DNA from: Arenimonas caeni
Lineage (GTDB): Bacteria; Pseudomonadota; Gammaproteobacteria; Xanthomonadales; Xanthomonadaceae
Reading direction: 5' to 3'
NCBI RefSeq assembly: GCF_003024235.1
Contig: NZ_KZ679100.1
Span: 1-45,436, forward strand
Length of the DNA: 45,436 nucleotides
In this document: positions 45,191-45,436 of the stretch, one piece after another
Position numbering within the stretch: the stretch's first letter is position 1
Layout: the number at the start of each line of letters is the position of its first letter
Program-made: the position numbers and the translations under genes
Notes under the pieces: generated by a model
What the model was told of the DNA's origin: nothing
The model's database searches: none
What the model saw: only the letters and a program-made list of their open reading frames with translations

Positions 45191-45324
45191 AAGCAAACGC
45201 TCTAGAGGGGCAGGGGCCGCCTCCACACGCCCGTGACTACGCTCGTCGGTCGCCCGCCACCGCCCGGCGGGCCGGGGCGCCGGCGTGGCCGGTTCCCCGG
45301 GGTCCGGGCGTTGGCTTCGATGCT

Positions 45325-45414
45325 TGGCGGTTTTGTCTCTCCCCGGAAAACCGCCAGCCTCCAACCCTAGAGCAGGGTTTATTGGGCGACCACCGCGTGG
45401 TCGCCCTTTTTTTT
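45325..45414 (+). ncRNA. Candidate small RNA or attenuated leader with three hairpins
   Basis: Between the leucine dehydrogenase start and the window end (392 bp) I see no credible gene. Three stem-loops follow each other on the plus strand: TGGCGGTTTT/AAAACCGCCA (45325-45334 with 45347-45356; loop GTCTCTCCCCGG), AACCCT/AGGGTT (45363-45368 with 45374-45379) and the terminator stem at 45384. No plus-strand gene lies just upstream, so the transcript must start within about 45190-45320, but no promoter is clear. The C-rich loop and CCTCC linker could pair with G-rich ribosome-binding sites. Alternatively it is the attenuator leader of a gene beyond the window; a 16-codon ORF (45320-45370) shows no codon run that would suggest amino acid control. 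Confidence 0.35.
45384..45414 (+). terminator. Strong plus-strand Rho-independent terminator
   Basis: GGGCGACCAC (45384-45393) with GTGGTCGCCC (45397-45406), CGC loop, then eight T residues (45407-45414). One of the strongest terminators in the window, and it has no gene directly upstream on its strand. Confidence 0.93.
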
Positions 45415-45436
45415 GGTTCTTCTCCCAACTGAGGGG

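Noticed and set aside
45320-45370. 16-codon leader peptide as an amino acid attenuator
   Set aside because: No run of one amino acid codon (one Phe, two Leu, no Trp, no His), so classical attenuation is not supported.
45041-45428. Two small minus-strand frames before leucine dehydrogenase
   Set aside because: Pro/Arg-rich, no start signals, and they run through the strong plus-strand terminator hairpin; no family resemblance.

Overview
The window is very GC-rich (about 70% by eye) chromosomal DNA. It most resembles a gammaproteobacterium of the Xanthomonadales/Lysobacterales (Lysobacter, Luteimonas or Arenimonas-like). Grounds: a TrpR-family gene directly ahead of a tightly overlapping hisGDCBHAF(IE) operon, a bifunctional hisB, an EfpL/YeiP-type EF-P paralogue, REP palindromes of the GTAGGAGCGCCTTCAGGCGCGA kind, and an actinobacterial/xanthomonad-like leucine dehydrogenase pathway. 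I see no phage, plasmid, IS element or CRISPR array; the region reads as core chromosome with small accessory insertions.

Layout. 1-480: start of a DUF2339-like membrane protein and tRNA-Pro(CGG), both minus strand. 612-3882: hisS followed at 1 bp by an enlarged histidine ammonia-lyase-family gene. 3977-5779: a 7TM-DISM GGDEF cyclase (minus). 5861-13346: the histidine biosynthesis operon, led by a TrpR-like regulator under a palindrome that sits inside its promoter. 13390-17303: a secreted metallophosphoesterase, the mtnB-mtnD-mtnC methionine-salvage operon (minus) and a HiPIP gene behind an FNR-type box. 17385-21029: rmuC, exoD and a Na+/alanine symporter. 21041-21885: a small island, a HEPN-like gene framed by mirrored terminators and REP elements. 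21898-26287: a minus-strand operon of three ion-coupled carriers (nhaC, APC permease, NSS symporter). 26387-28292: NUDIX hydrolase, efpL, short-chain dehydrogenase. 28424-45044: a PAS-GGDEF-EAL protein and a dispersed leucine catabolism regulon, with a Fur-box feoAB operon set inside it. 45045-45436: no CDS; a possible small RNA or attenuated leader.

How the genes fit together. Leucine dehydrogenase, isovaleryl-CoA dehydrogenase, methylcrotonyl-CoA carboxylase (mccA and mccB in separate units), methylglutaconyl-CoA hydratase, HMG-CoA lyase and a thiolase supply almost the whole route from leucine to acetyl-CoA and acetoacetate; only the branched-chain keto-acid dehydrogenase is missing here. 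The sodium/amino-acid carriers nearby would feed such a peptide- and amino-acid-based metabolism. The his operon makes histidine, while the lyase beside hisS would, if it really acts on histidine, destroy it. Two c-di-GMP enzymes add signalling. Many 3' ends carry large perfect hairpins of two families (REP type and GGGGaCaGG type). All functional calls come from reading translated sequence and motifs; no database search was possible.
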